Assembly (NCBI RefSeq): GCF_000702545.1
Contig: NZ_JNIO01000008.1
Location: 1,302,001 to 1,366,000, forward strand
Source of the DNA: Selenomonas sp. AB3002
GTDB taxonomy: Bacteria; Bacillota; Negativicutes; Selenomonadales; Selenomonadaceae
Length of the DNA: 64,000 bases
Reading direction: 5' to 3'
In this document: positions 8,517 to 17,674 of the stretch, piece after piece
Numbering within the stretch: position 1 is the stretch's first letter
Layout: the number at the start of each line of letters is the position of its first letter
Translations under genes and position numbers: made by a program
Notes under the pieces: model-generated
Database searches by the model: none
The model's input: the letters and a program-made list of their open reading frames with translations, nothing else
Told to the model about the DNA's origin: nothing

Positions 8517-11001
8517 GACTTATGACCTCACGCCTCCTGCCTGCAGGCTTTTCTTTCTTCACGAAATCCAGCTTGTCCTCAGCCTTGCCCTTGCGGACGC
8601 TGATAGTATCTCCTGCCTTGAAAGCCCCGGCAAGCAGCAGCTCCGCCAGATCGTTTTCCAGCAGCCTTTCGATGGCCCGGCGCAGGGGACGCGCCCCATA
8701 TTTTTCATCCGTGCCCTTTTCTATCAGGCGCAGCTTGGCGCTGGGGGTGACCTCCAGCCGCAGGCCCTGCTCCAAAAGGCGCTTCTTCACATCAGCCAGC
8801 AGGATATCCACTATCCTGGAAAGCTCCGGCCTGCCCAGTGGGTGGAAGACCAACAGCTCGTCCACTCTGTTCAGGAACTCCGGCCTAAAGGTGCGGCGCA
8901 CCTCGCCCATGACCCGCTTCTTTTCCAGCTCCTGCTGACTGAGGCTGCGCTCCGCCCCTACGGCAAAGCCCATAGCAGGAGCAGCCTTCTTCAGGGACCC
9001 GGCTCCGGCATTGGAGGTCATGATGATCACCGTGTGGCGGAAATCCACCGTGCGCCCCTGGCCGTCAGTAAGGCGGCCGTCATCCAGCACCTGCAGCAGG
9101 ATATTGAAAACATCAGGGTGGGCCTTTTCTATCTCATCCAAAAGAATGATGGAATAGGGCTTCTGCCGCACGGCATCTGTCATGCGGCCTCCCTCCTGAT
9201 AACCCACATAGCCCGGAGGGGCTCCCACCATGCGGGAAACAGTATGCTTTTCCATATACTCGGACATATCAAAGCGGATAATGGCCTCTTCACTGCCAAA
9301 GAGCCTTTCTGCCAGCGCCTTGGCAAGTTCCGTCTTGCCCACCCCCGTAGGCCCCAGGAACAGGAAGGAACCAATGGGGCGGCGGGGATCCTTGAGGCCG
9401 GCCCTGGCCCTTCTGACCGCACGGGAAACGGCTTCCACCGCCTCCTGCTGCCCCACCACTCTGGCAGACAGCTTCTTTTCCAGCCCCAGAAGGCTTGCCG
9501 CTTCCCGGCTGGCCATGCGCTGCACAGGAATGCCTGTCCAGAGGGAGACCACCTCAGCCACGTCGTTTTCTGTCACCGTCACGAAGCTGCCATTCTGCTG
9601 GTTCCACTCCTTGCGTGCCTCCTGCAGTTCCGCCTTCTTCCGCTGCATTTCATCCCGAAGGCTGGCGGCCTTCTCAAAGGCCTGGTCCTTGATGGCTTCG
9701 TCCTTCTCCTTTTCCAGCCGGTTAAGGCTCTCCTCCATCTCCTGCAGGGACTTGGGAGCAGAGACATTTGCCATGCGCACCTTGGCCGCCGCCTCGTCCA
9801 TCACGTCGATGGCCTTGTCCGGCAGGAAGCGGCCCGAAATATAGCGGGAACTCAGCCGCACCGCTGCCTCCAGGGCATCATCCTGAATGACTGCCCGGTG
9901 GAATTTCTCATAATGTCCCCGCAGCCCCTTCAGGATAGCCTCCGCCTCATCCACGGTAGGTTCCTCCACCAGCACTGTCTGGAAGCGGCGGGCGAGGGCC
10001 CCGTCCTTTTCCAGATGCTTCTTGTACTCGGACAGGGTAGTGGCGCCGATGACCTGTATCTCGCCGCGGGACAGGGCAGGCTTCAGGATATTGGCCGCAT
10101 CAAGAGCCCCCTCTGCCGCCCCGGCTCCCACCAGAGTGTGGAGCTCGTCTATGAAGAGTATCACCTTGCCTGACTTCCTGATTTCCTCGATGACTCCCTT
10201 CAGGCGTTCCTCGAACTCACCCCGGTACTTGGCACCTGCCACCAGAGAGGCGATGGACAGGGAAATGATTTCCTTGTCCTGCAGCGTATGGGGCACCTCT
10301 CCTGCTACTATGCGCTGGGCCAGTCCCTCGGCAATGGCAGTCTTGCCCACCCCCGGCTCCCCCAGGAGCACGGGATTGTTCTTGCGGCGGCGGGAGAGGA
10401 TCTGCACCGTGCGGGTGATTTCCTTCTGCCTGCCCACCACCGGGTCCAGTGCCTGCTCTTTGGCCAGCCTGGTTAAATTGCGGCCGTATTTTTTCAGCAG
10501 GGGCGTGCCTCCCCTGCTTTCGTTCGAAGCGTTTGGCTCTTCCTGATAATCGCCTTTTTCTTCCAAAAGAGAAAAGATTTCATTCAAAGCATCATTCAAT
10601 TCTATACCGAAGTGCTCAATCAGCTCCACCGCCGCCCCTCCGGCGTCCTCCAGCAGGCTGATAAGGATATGCTCCGTGTCCACCACAGAGGCCCCCAGCC
10701 GGTCGGCTTCCTCCACCGCCCCCTCCATGACCCGCTTGGCCCTGGGGGTATAGTAAGGATTGTCAGAGGGGTATTCCTGCTCGCTGGCCGTCAGCCGCCG
10801 CAGCTCCGAGAGGGCGCTTTCATACTCCATGCCCAGATTCCTGAGGGCTTTGGCCGCCAGGCTCCCCCGTTCATGCAGGAGCCCCAGCAGGATATGCTCT
10901 GTACCTATGTAATCCCGGCGCAGCTCGTGGGCCAGATACTGGCCGAAACGCACTGCCCGGACAGCTGTTTCTGTAAATTCTCTTCGGTCTCTATCGCCCA
11001 T
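8506..11001 (-). CDS. clpC: ATP-dependent Clp protease ATP-binding subunit ClpC
   Basis: An 831-residue Hsp100 unfoldase that feeds substrates, including arginine-phosphorylated proteins, to ClpP. Order of domains: N-terminal Clp-N repeats (RAVRFGQYLAHELRRDYIGT), AAA+ module 1 with GEPGVGKTAIAEGLAQ near residue 207, a UVR/coiled-coil M domain around 420-460 (EKEKDEAIKDQAFEKA), and AAA+ module 2 with GPTGVGKTELAKALAE near 550. AAGGAGG stands 7 bp before the ATG. The McsA/McsB adaptor genes lie directly upstream and the operon begins with its repressor ctsR. Confidence 0.97.
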   Translation of the reverse strand: MGDRDRREFTETAVRAVRFGQYLAHELRRDYIGTEHILLGLLHERGSLAAKALRNLGMEYESALSELRRLTASEQEYPSDNPYYTPRAKRVMEGAVEEADRLGASVVDTEHILISLLEDAGGAAVELIEHFGIELNDALNEIFSLLEEKGDYQEEPNASNESRGGTPLLKKYGRNLTRLAKEQALDPVVGRQKEITRTVQILSRRRKNNPVLLGEPGVGKTAIAEGLAQRIVAGEVPHTLQDKEIISLSIASLVAGAKYRGEFEERLKGVIEEIRKSGKVILFIDELHTLVGAGAAEGALDAANILKPALSRGEIQVIGATTLSEYKKHLEKDGALARRFQTVLVEEPTVDEAEAILKGLRGHYEKFHRAVIQDDALEAAVRLSSRYISGRFLPDKAIDVMDEAAAKVRMANVSAPKSLQEMEESLNRLEKEKDEAIKDQAFEKAASLRDEMQRKKAELQEARKEWNQQNGSFVTVTENDVAEVVSLWTGIPVQRMASREAASLLGLEKKLSARVVGQQEAVEAVSRAVRRARAGLKDPRRPIGSFLFLGPTGVGKTELAKALAERLFGSEEAIIRFDMSEYMEKHTVSRMVGAPPGYVGYQEGGRMTDAVRQKPYSIILLDEIEKAHPDVFNILLQVLDDGRLTDGQGRTVDFRHTVIIMTSNAGAGSLKKAAPAMGFAVGAERSLSQQELEKKRVMGEVRRTFRPEFLNRVDELLVFHPLGRPELSRIVDILLADVKKRLLEQGLRLEVTPSAKLRLIEKGTDEKYGARPLRRAIERLLENDLAELLLAGAFKAGDTISVRKGKAEDKLDFVKKEKPAGRRREVISHGQ

Positions 11002-11031
11002 GCAGGGCCTCCTTTCTATGGGAAATAAGGC

Positions 11032-12099
11032 TTACTCCTTGCCCAGCAGGGCCTTGCGCACCTGCTCTGCCCGGAGCCTGTCTATCTCGTTCTTGGACAT
11101 ATTTTCATTTTCCGCCAGATTCTGGAGGAAGTGGGTGCGGCTCACCAGCAGGATATCTCCGAAGCTGTCGGGATTCTCCCATTCCATCAGCCGCAGGTTC
11201 ACTCCCAGCCGCACCCAGGAAAGAAGCTCCAGCGTCTCCTTCTCCGTCAGCAGCCGGGCATAGCGCAGGGTGCCGTAGGCACGCCACACCTCATCCTCCA
11301 GCCTGTCCTTCATGTACAGAGCCAGGGCTTTGCGGGCCTTGCGCTCATGGGCCACCACTTCCCGGACGGCGCTCTTGAGGTTTTCCACCAGCGCCTGCTC
11401 AGAGAAGCCCATGGTAAGCTGGTTGGTGATCTCATAGAGGCAGCCCCCTGCCTCCTGCCCCTCGCCGTAAAGGCTGTGAATGGACAGGCCCAGCTGGGGA
11501 GCAATGGTCTCCACGCTGCTGATATTCTTGGTGAAGACCAGCCCCGGCAGGTGCAGCACCACCGAAGCCCTGAGGCCCGTGCCCAGATTGGTGGGCACCG
11601 CCGTAAGATAGCCCATCTTCTCGTCAAAGGCTATATCCAGCTGGGACTCGATGATATCATCAATGGCAAAAGCCTTCTTCAGGGGCGCATCAAGATCAAA
11701 GGCAGGGGCAAGGCACTGTATGCGCAGATGGTCATCCTCGTTGACCATCAGGCTCACCTGTCCCGCCTCTGCCAGCAGCACCTCGCGATGCTGGGGATTC
11801 TTCATCAGGGCCGTGGTAGCCAGCTGCTTCTCAATCAGCACGCTGCGCTCCAAGGGGGTAAGCTCCTCCATGTTGAACCCTGCAAATTCCGTTCCCAGGC
11901 CCTTGGCCAGGCTGGGCAAGATCTGCTCCACCTGCGTGCGCACCGCCAGCAGCTGGGAAAAGTCAGCCCGATTGGGGAAGGGCAGCTTTTTCAGATTCCT
12001 GGCCAGCCGCACCCTGCTCATGAGCACTACATCACCATCTGTCCCCCCGGCAGAAAGCCAGCTCAGGTGGCGCTCTTTCATGATTTCGTCCTTAGACAT
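11032..12099 (-). CDS. mcsB: Protein arginine kinase McsB
   Basis: Phosphorylates arginine residues, marking proteins (and CtsR) for ClpCP. The 355-residue protein belongs to the ATP:guanido phosphotransferase fold: VVLMSRVRLARNL near the N-terminus binds nucleotide, NEDDHLRIQ and PTNLGTGLRASV are the catalytic loop signatures. The ATG at 12099 overlaps mcsA by 8 bp and follows GGAGGGGAGG; a longer upstream frame is only the shadow of mcsA. Length is normal for the family. Confidence 0.96.
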   Translation of the reverse strand: MSKDEIMKERHLSWLSAGGTDGDVVLMSRVRLARNLKKLPFPNRADFSQLLAVRTQVEQILPSLAKGLGTEFAGFNMEELTPLERSVLIEKQLATTALMKNPQHREVLLAEAGQVSLMVNEDDHLRIQCLAPAFDLDAPLKKAFAIDDIIESQLDIAFDEKMGYLTAVPTNLGTGLRASVVLHLPGLVFTKNISSVETIAPQLGLSIHSLYGEGQEAGGCLYEITNQLTMGFSEQALVENLKSAVREVVAHERKARKALALYMKDRLEDEVWRAYGTLRYARLLTEKETLELLSWVRLGVNLRLMEWENPDSFGDILLVSRTHFLQNLAENENMSKNEIDRLRAEQVRKALLGKE

Positions 12100-12655
12100 G
12101 AGCCTCCCCTCCTTCCTTGGCGGAAAGCTTCTGCTCCAACGCCCGCACCTCATCACGCAGCCTGGCTGCCTCCTCGTATTCCTCCCGGGCAACCTTTTCC
12201 TTGAGCTCGGCCCGGAGGCGCTTGATTTCCTGCTTCAGCTCCAGGGTTCCGCCGCTGCGGCGGGGAATCTTGCCGCTGTGGGTGCTGGTGCCGTGAATGC
12301 GGCGCAGGAGGGGTTCCAGCTGGGGACGGAAGGTAGCATAGCAGACACTGCAGCCTATTTTCCCCGTCTGCTGGAAATCCGCATAGCTCATGCCGCAGTT
12401 GGGACAGGTGAGCACCAGAGGCTCCCCCTGCCTGCCCTTCTGCTTTTCCTCCTGTCCGGCAGACTGGCTGAACATGCCCTTGAGGAAATCGTCTACAGAC
12501 ATATTGCGCTTAGGCTGGTTTTCCGGCATGAATTCCCCGTAGCCTGCCGCGCATTTCTCGCAAAGGTTCTTCTCCACCCGCCCCTTGGGACCTATCTGCA
12601 CTATATGGACTGCCGCTTCCCGGCGGCCGCAATCATCGCATAACATATATTTCAC
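12092..12655 (-). CDS. mcsA: McsA, activator of McsB (UvrB/UvrC-motif protein)
   Basis: 187-residue metal-binding partner that activates the McsB kinase. Four Cys pairs are visible: CDDC and CEKC in the first third, CPNC and CSVC in the middle; a UVR motif (ELKEKVAREEYEEAARLRDE) fills the C-terminus. It lies 13 bp after ctsR and overlaps mcsB, as in the canonical ctsR-mcsA-mcsB-clpC operon. Confidence 0.95.
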   Translation of the reverse strand: MKYMLCDDCGRREAAVHIVQIGPKGRVEKNLCEKCAAGYGEFMPENQPKRNMSVDDFLKGMFSQSAGQEEKQKGRQGEPLVLTCPNCGMSYADFQQTGKIGCSVCYATFRPQLEPLLRRIHGTSTHSGKIPRRSGGTLELKQEIKRLRAELKEKVAREEYEEAARLRDEVRALEQKLSAKEGGEAHV

Positions 12656-12668
12656 CGCTTTCCTAAAA

Positions 12669-13121
12669 TCAGCCGAAATTCTCCAAAGTCAGCAGCATGA
12701 CCTTCAGCAGCCGCACTCTTTCCTTGTCGCTCATGGTGGCAGAATGGAAGACCTCCCCCACCACCTGCATCAAAAGCGCGCCTTCTCTCGTAGACACCAT
12801 ATCGTGGTCATGGAGGTATTGTATCATGCCCTGCATGGTCTTCTCATCCGTATCCTCATCGATATCATCCAGCATCTGCTGGTAAACCAGGCTCTTCATG
12901 GGCACCTGGACAATGCGGATATACCCCCCCAGACCACGGCGTGATTCCACCATGAAGCCCTTGTCCTGGGTAAAGCGGGTGGAAAGCACATAGCTGATCT
13001 GGGAAGGGGCGCAGGAAATGGCGTCCGCGATATCCGTGCGCCTGAGCTCCACCTTGCCATCCTCCCTGGTGGCCAGCTGCCGGAGGATATAGGCCTCAAT
13101 TAAATCCGCAATATTGCTCAT
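12669..13121 (-). CDS. ctsR: Transcriptional repressor CtsR
   Basis: Class III heat-shock repressor that shuts off clp genes and is inactivated by heat and by McsB. The 150-residue protein starts MSNIADLIEAYILRQL with the winged-helix DNA-binding domain; the glycine-rich wing RRGLGGYIRI sits near residue 65, and the C-terminal dimerisation domain has LHDHDMVSTREG. The ATG at 13121 follows GAGGGTG; upstream in-frame codons to 13253 cross the promoter and are rejected. It should bind its own promoter (see 13140-13199). Confidence 0.96.
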   Translation of the reverse strand: MSNIADLIEAYILRQLATREDGKVELRRTDIADAISCAPSQISYVLSTRFTQDKGFMVESRRGLGGYIRIVQVPMKSLVYQQMLDDIDEDTDEKTMQGMIQYLHDHDMVSTREGALLMQVVGEVFHSATMSDKERVRLLKVMLLTLENFG

Positions 13122-13139
13122 TGTATCACCCTCTGTATC

Positions 13140-13199
13140 TTGATTGACTAATTGACCTATCGTTCCCTCCATTATATTTGATTTTTTGACTTTTGGCAA
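13140..13199 (-). promoter_or_regulatory. ctsR promoter with candidate CtsR operators
   Basis: Minus-strand -35 TTGCCA (13194-13199), 17-bp spacer, -10 TATAAT (13171-13176). Two direct-repeat pairs of the CtsR half-site are present: one in the spacer (plus-strand TTTGA at 13177 and TTTGAC at 13185) and one just downstream (TTGAC at 13144 and 13152). Both pairs have 8-bp spacing, shorter than the 10 bp of the usual CtsR box. Confidence 0.65.
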
Positions 13200-13209
13200 G
13201 AACTTACTT

Positions 13210-13231
13210 GCCTTCCCCTTGAGGGGAAGGC
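13210..13231. terminator. GC-rich hairpin between divergent ctsR and thiT
   Basis: Perfect 9-bp stem GCCTTCCCC/GGGGAAGGC with TTGA loop, followed by TTATTATCT on the plus strand. It lies upstream of both promoters, so its role as a terminator is doubtful; it may be a short dispersed palindrome. Confidence 0.35.
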
Positions 13232-13252
13232 TTATTATCTGCCAATAATACA

Positions 13253-13281
13253 TTGTTTTCTCCTGCCCATGATGTTAAAAT
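13253..13281 (+). promoter_or_regulatory. Promoter of thiT
   Basis: -35 TTGTTT (13253-13258), 17-bp spacer, -10 TAAAAT (13276-13281). No TPP riboswitch motif is seen in the roughly 40-nt leader. Confidence 0.55.
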
Positions 13282-13326
13282 ACTCATGTTGCAATCATCG
13301 TCTCTTGAATTAAGGAAGTGTTTTAT

Positions 13327-13932
13327 TTGGCAGAACTCATCTCCAGTCCCTCCAGCATCTTTGCCATAACTTGTCTTTTCGCCCTGACGGGAAGCTGCAT
13401 TTACCTGCGCAAAACCCGGCTCACCACCCAGATGATGGTCTACATTGCCCTTATGCTGTCCCTCACCATCATCCTGCAGCAACTGCAAATATTCCATTTC
13501 CCCCAGGGGGGCAACCTGACCCTTGGCTCCATGCTGCCCATCATGCTCATCTCCTGGCGCTTCGGCCCTTCCGTGGGTGCCATGACAGGCTTTCTCTACG
13601 GTTTCATGAATCTCCTGCAGGACCCCTTCATCCTGCATCCCGTGCAGGTGCTCTTTGACTATCCCCTGCCCTTCATGGCCATCGGGCTGGCAGGCCTTAT
13701 CAGGCACAATTTCTACCTGGGCATTCTCCTGGGCTTTGCAGGGCGTTTCCTCTGCCACTTCATTTCCGGCATAGTCTTCTTCGCCTCCTACGCTCCGGAG
13801 GGCATGTCCCCCGTCCTCTATTCGCTCACCGTCAACGGCTCACTTATGGGCGCTGAATGCCTGATTTGTCTGCTGCTTGTGAAACTGTTGCCCATCAGAC
13901 GCCTGCTGGACAGTATGGGACAAGAACGATAA
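13327..13932 (+). CDS. thiT: Thiamine transporter ThiT (ECF S component)
   Basis: Substrate-binding membrane subunit of an energy-coupling-factor importer for thiamine. About six hydrophobic segments; family motifs FPQGGNLTLGSMLPIM, the GFLYGFMNLLQDPFILHPVQ loop and LFDYPLPFMAIGLAGL are all present and include the thiamine-binding aromatic residues. The TTG at 13327 is the likely start, 9 bp after AAGGAAG; the in-frame GTG at 13318 is too close to that SD. ECF ATPase genes are not in the window. It is followed 13 bp later by an aminopeptidase gene, with which it is probably co-transcribed. Confidence 0.9.
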   Translation: MAELISSPSSIFAITCLFALTGSCIYLRKTRLTTQMMVYIALMLSLTIILQQLQIFHFPQGGNLTLGSMLPIMLISWRFGPSVGAMTGFLYGFMNLLQDPFILHPVQVLFDYPLPFMAIGLAGLIRHNFYLGILLGFAGRFLCHFISGIVFFASYAPEGMSPVLYSLTVNGSLMGAECLICLLLVKLLPIRRLLDSMGQER

Positions 13933-13945
13933 GGAGTGACTGACC

Positions 13946-15232
13946 TTGGAAAAAGAATTACAAGAACTACTGCAATTCATAAAAGATGCCCCCTCACCCT
14001 TCCACACTGTGGAAACAGCAGGAAAAATGCTGCAGAATGCAGGCTTTGTACAGCTGGATATGACCACAAAGTGGGAGCTTGCTCCAGGCGGCAGATACTT
14101 CGTAACCGTCTACGACTCCAGCCTGCTGGCCTTTGCCCTTGGTGAAAAGCCCGGCCCCCTGCGCCTGGCAGCGGCCCACACAGACTTCCCATGCTTCCGC
14201 ATAAAACCTCATGCCAGTATCAATAAAGAAGAACATGGACTGCTTAATGTAGAAAAATACGGTGGCCTTATACTTCGCACCTGGCTGGACAGGCCTCTGG
14301 GACTGGCTGGAAAAGTTGTCCTGCGCTCTGAGGATGTCTTCAAGCCAGACACGCAGCTGGTAAACTTTGATCGCCCCCTGCTGACCATCCCCAGTTTGGC
14401 CATACACATGGACAGGGAAGTAAACAAGGAGGGCAAGCTGAATCCCCAAACAGATATGCTTCCCTTGGCTGTTATGGAAAACGAGGAGTTTTCGGAAAGC
14501 TTCTTCACAGATTGGCTAAGCGAAGAATTGGAAAAGGAGGATCCCGAGGATATTCTCGCCTACGAACTATCTGCCTATCCCTTTGAGGAAGGCTGCCTGT
14601 GCGGGTTATATAAGTCTTTTATCTCTTCCCCACGCCTGGACAATCTCACTTCTGTTCTGGCTTGCCTCAAGGGCATTATGGCGGCAGAACCGAAAGAAAT
14701 GTCCGGACTGCGCCTCATTGCCCTCTTTGATAATGAGGAAATCGGCAGCGGCACCAAACAGGGAGCAGGCTCTACGGTGCTGAATCAGGTACTGGAAAGA
14801 ATCTACTCCTCTCTCGGACAAAAAAGAGAAGACCTTTGGGCAGATATAGCGTCCGGTTTCATGCTATCTGTAGACGTGGCCCACGCCTTGCATCCCAGCC
14901 ATGCAGGAAAACACGACCCATCCAACCAGCCACTCATGGGTGGAGGCATAGTATTGAAACAGGCAGCCGCCCAAACATATGCCGGAGACGCAGAAGCCAT
15001 TGCCATCATCCGCGGGCTCTGTGAATCCCATGAAATCCCCTGTCAGTCCTTTGTTAATCGCAGTGATGTTCGTGGTGGCTCCACCCTGGGCTCTATCGCC
15101 TCCACTCTTGTCCCCATCCGCACCATGGACATAGGCGTCCCCATGCTGGCCATGCACTCAGCCAGAGAGGTCATGCATAAGGACGATCAGCTGGCGCTGA
15201 ATAAATTGCTCATCACTTTCATGAGCAACTGA
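13946..15232 (+). CDS. apeB: M18 family aminopeptidase
   Basis: A 428-residue cytosolic metallo-aminopeptidase of the M18 (aspartyl aminopeptidase) family. Visible metal and catalytic positions include AAHTDFPCFRIKP (H, D), DNEEIGSGTKQGAGS (D-E-E) near residue 260, and the C-terminal H in MLAMHSARE. The start is a TTG at 13946, 8 bp after AAGGAG. M18 enzymes form dodecamers and release N-terminal acidic or neutral residues; the specificity of this one is not evident. Confidence 0.93.
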   Translation: MEKELQELLQFIKDAPSPFHTVETAGKMLQNAGFVQLDMTTKWELAPGGRYFVTVYDSSLLAFALGEKPGPLRLAAAHTDFPCFRIKPHASINKEEHGLLNVEKYGGLILRTWLDRPLGLAGKVVLRSEDVFKPDTQLVNFDRPLLTIPSLAIHMDREVNKEGKLNPQTDMLPLAVMENEEFSESFFTDWLSEELEKEDPEDILAYELSAYPFEEGCLCGLYKSFISSPRLDNLTSVLACLKGIMAAEPKEMSGLRLIALFDNEEIGSGTKQGAGSTVLNQVLERIYSSLGQKREDLWADIASGFMLSVDVAHALHPSHAGKHDPSNQPLMGGGIVLKQAAAQTYAGDAEAIAIIRGLCESHEIPCQSFVNRSDVRGGSTLGSIASTLVPIRTMDIGVPMLAMHSAREVMHKDDQLALNKLLITFMSN

Positions 15233-15270
15233 TACATAGTTTCATACATATCCAAAGGCTTCAGGAGCAA

Positions 15271-15304
15271 AAATGCGAAACAACGTTACAATTGTTTCGC
15301 ATTT
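15271..15304. terminator. Bidirectional terminator, apeB / cyuA
   Basis: Arms AAATGCGAAACAA (15271-15283) and TTGTTTCGCATTT (15292-15304), followed by a T-rich run on the plus strand and A-rich bases on the other side. It separates two convergent genes. Confidence 0.9.
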
Positions 15305-15336
15305 TTATTGTTTCGTCTGAAGCAATGTGTCATTTT

Positions 15337-16614
15337 TTATTCTTCAATCATCATCTTTATGATTTCTTTGTCAGTTTCCTTCATGCCAATGCGGCCCAGG
15401 CGGCTGATATTGCGGATGGTATTTTCAACGCCCTTCTTGACCAGTCCGTCACCACCGTAGAACTGCTGGCCATTGCGGTACATTTCAAAGCCCAGGATGC
15501 CAGCATCCACAGCTGCGGAAATCTTGGCCGCACAGGAAGCCTTGGCACCATCGCAGACAATGCCGGAAGTGATGGCCAAAGCGTTGACGATAGTGTGAAT
15601 GACAGCTTTATAATCACCGCCGCAGAGCCAGGCAATAGCTGCCCCCGCCCCGGCGCCGGCACTGATGGCGCCACAGTAGGCTGAGAGCCGGCCAATGCCC
15701 TCCTTTTCATGGAGCGTGACCAGGTTGGAAAGCAGCAGGGCACGGTAGAGCCTTTCCCTGTCAGCACCCACTTCTTTGGCATATTCGATGACCGGCAGGG
15801 AAACGGTCATGCCCTGATTGCCGCTGCCGGAATTGATGACCACAGGCAGTTCGCACCCACCCATGCGGGCATCAGAGCCGGCTGCCGCCCTGGCCCTGGC
15901 ACGAATGTGGATATCATTGCCATAAGCTTTGAGCAGGGTCTTGCCAATGTTTGCACCGTAGTCGTTCTTCATGCCCTCATCAGCTATGGCTGTATTATAA
16001 GCAATCTGCCGGTCAAGTAACTCCCGGACATCCTCCAGGTCGCAGGTCATGGCAAAATCGTAGATATCCTCGATGGTGAGGAATTCATAGTCCGGCTTGC
16101 CGGTATTTGCCGCACCCACAGCTTCTTTTTCAAACAAGACCTCGCCGTTACGGGCAATCCTCACAATATTGGTATGCTCACCTACCGCACGCACTTCAGC
16201 GTTATCCCTGCCCTTGCTGACCAGGACACAGATGTCGAGGACATGGTCAGACTGGGCAAATTCCACCTTGAACTCCGTACTGCGCAGATAATCAGCCAGC
16301 CTGGCCTTATCTTCCTCCCTGGCACAGGCGATGACTTCCAGCCCCGCCTCTTCATCCCCCGCCACGATGCCAATGGCAGCCGAAGCCTCAATTCCCTTGC
16401 AGCCGCCTGTATTCGGCACGATGACGCTCTTGACATTCTTGATGATGTTGCCACTGGCTGCAATGGTAACCTTATCAGGCAAAAGCCCCAGCGCCGCCCT
16501 TGCCTGGGCAGCACAATAGGCAATGGCAATAGGCTCAGTGCACCCCATAGCCGGCACCAGCTCCCGCCTGAGAATTTCTACATAACTTCTATAAATCTGG
16601 CTGTTTTTCTCCAT
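15337..16614 (-). CDS. L-cysteine desulfidase / UPF0597 (CyuA-like)
   Basis: A 425-residue protein of the serine-dehydratase-alpha-like family that includes L-cysteine desulfidase, an Fe-S enzyme turning cysteine into pyruvate, ammonia and sulfide. Conserved cysteines likely to hold the cluster are in PAMGCTEPIAIAY, GGCELPVVINSGSGNQG and CDGAKASCAAK. The ATG at 16614 is chosen because GGAG stands 7 bp before it; an ATG at 16626 has no SD. It is a single-gene unit. Some members may act on serine, so the substrate is inferred. Confidence 0.85.
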   Translation of the reverse strand: MEKNSQIYRSYVEILRRELVPAMGCTEPIAIAYCAAQARAALGLLPDKVTIAASGNIIKNVKSVIVPNTGGCKGIEASAAIGIVAGDEEAGLEVIACAREEDKARLADYLRSTEFKVEFAQSDHVLDICVLVSKGRDNAEVRAVGEHTNIVRIARNGEVLFEKEAVGAANTGKPDYEFLTIEDIYDFAMTCDLEDVRELLDRQIAYNTAIADEGMKNDYGANIGKTLLKAYGNDIHIRARARAAAGSDARMGGCELPVVINSGSGNQGMTVSLPVIEYAKEVGADRERLYRALLLSNLVTLHEKEGIGRLSAYCGAISAGAGAGAAIAWLCGGDYKAVIHTIVNALAITSGIVCDGAKASCAAKISAAVDAGILGFEMYRNGQQFYGGDGLVKKGVENTIRNISRLGRIGMKETDKEIIKMMIEE

Positions 16615-16669
16615 GTTCAGCTCCATTTCTAAAACTCAGTGAATCAACATCTTCCCCAAAAACAAAAGC

Positions 16670-17656
16670 CTACCTAACCCTGTAATACCTCTGATTCCTG
16701 CTGGTGGGCTTATCCGGGAGGGTCATGGCTATCAATCCCTGCCTCATGGCCGGCTCGATATAGTTCCGCTTCAACCCCGCCGTAGACTTCAGGCCCAGCT
16801 TTTCCTGCAGTTCCTTAGCCTTGTAGGAAACATCATATTCCATCTGGGCCAGCAACTTTTTTACATACTCATCCTGCTCTGCCAGCAGGTCCTTCTGCAA
16901 CAGTTCCTCCAGCACGGCATCAATCATTTGCAGCATGAAAGTGATAAAAGGCGTGGACTCACCTGCTGCATAGGAACGACTGATGGCCTCATAGTACTCT
17001 GCCTGATATCTGTGTATCTGGTTCTCTATGGGCAGATATGCAAAAAGCGGCTGCCACCTGGAAAGAAGCGCCGTCTGCCAAAGCCTGGCCATGCGTCCAT
17101 TGCCATCAGCGAAAGGGTGAATAAAAACAAACTCATAATGGAATATCGACGATAGCAACAAGGGCTGCAATTCCTTCTTTGCCTCCCCCAGCCAGGCAAA
17201 CAGAACTTCCATCAGCTCCGGCACCAGCCTGGCAGGCGGTGCCATGAAGATGCACCTGCCATCTGCAAACACACCTTCCTCCCCATGACGGAATTTTCCT
17301 GCCTCCTGCACCAGTCCTGCCGTCATAATCCCGTGAATCCGCAATAGTTCCTTCAAACTATAGGGATTCAGGTGCGGCAGCTCATCATAAGCCGCATAAG
17401 CATTCTTCACCTCAAGAATTTCCCTCTCCGGCCCTGCCACCACTTTCCCGGCAATAACATCCCTGACATTCCCCAAAGTCAGGGAATTGGCTTCTATAGC
17501 CAGAGAAGAATGTATGGATTCGATGCGGTTGTTCCTGCGCAACCGCGGATATGCTGACATATCACGATAATGGAGCACCTGCCCCAGCCTGGTAGAAATA
17601 GACGCCACCAGCCTCAGTATCTCATTGTTCAGCGTATACGGAGGATAATTCCCCAT
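16670..17656 (-). CDS. Fic domain protein (AMP-transferase family)
   Basis: 328 residues. The core motif HPFADGNGRMAR near residue 195 is the full Fic active site (catalytic His, acidic metal ligand, anion-binding loop). An N-terminal inhibitory helix of class II type is present (SSLAIEANSLT), with Ala instead of the common Gly/Asn after the Glu. A winged-helix-like C-terminal region (ELQEKLGLKSTAGLKRNY) could bind DNA. Fic proteins transfer AMP (or other nucleotides) to protein hydroxyls. AGGAGG lies 8 bp before the ATG. The promoter carries three 12-bp repeats that suggest autoregulation. No partner antitoxin gene adjoins it. Confidence 0.9.
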   Translation of the reverse strand: MGNYPPYTLNNEILRLVASISTRLGQVLHYRDMSAYPRLRRNNRIESIHSSLAIEANSLTLGNVRDVIAGKVVAGPEREILEVKNAYAAYDELPHLNPYSLKELLRIHGIMTAGLVQEAGKFRHGEEGVFADGRCIFMAPPARLVPELMEVLFAWLGEAKKELQPLLLSSIFHYEFVFIHPFADGNGRMARLWQTALLSRWQPLFAYLPIENQIHRYQAEYYEAISRSYAAGESTPFITFMLQMIDAVLEELLQKDLLAEQDEYVKKLLAQMEYDVSYKAKELQEKLGLKSTAGLKRNYIEPAMRQGLIAMTLPDKPTSRNQRYYRVR

Positions 17657-17674
17657 AGACAACTCCTCCTTGGC

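Noticed and set aside
8443-10173. 576-codon plus-strand frame opposite clpC
   Set aside because: Antisense to clpC, no motif and no initiation site.
13232-13326. Possible TPP riboswitch before thiT
   Set aside because: The conserved CUGAGA and ACCUGAUCUGG-like elements are absent and the leader is too short.
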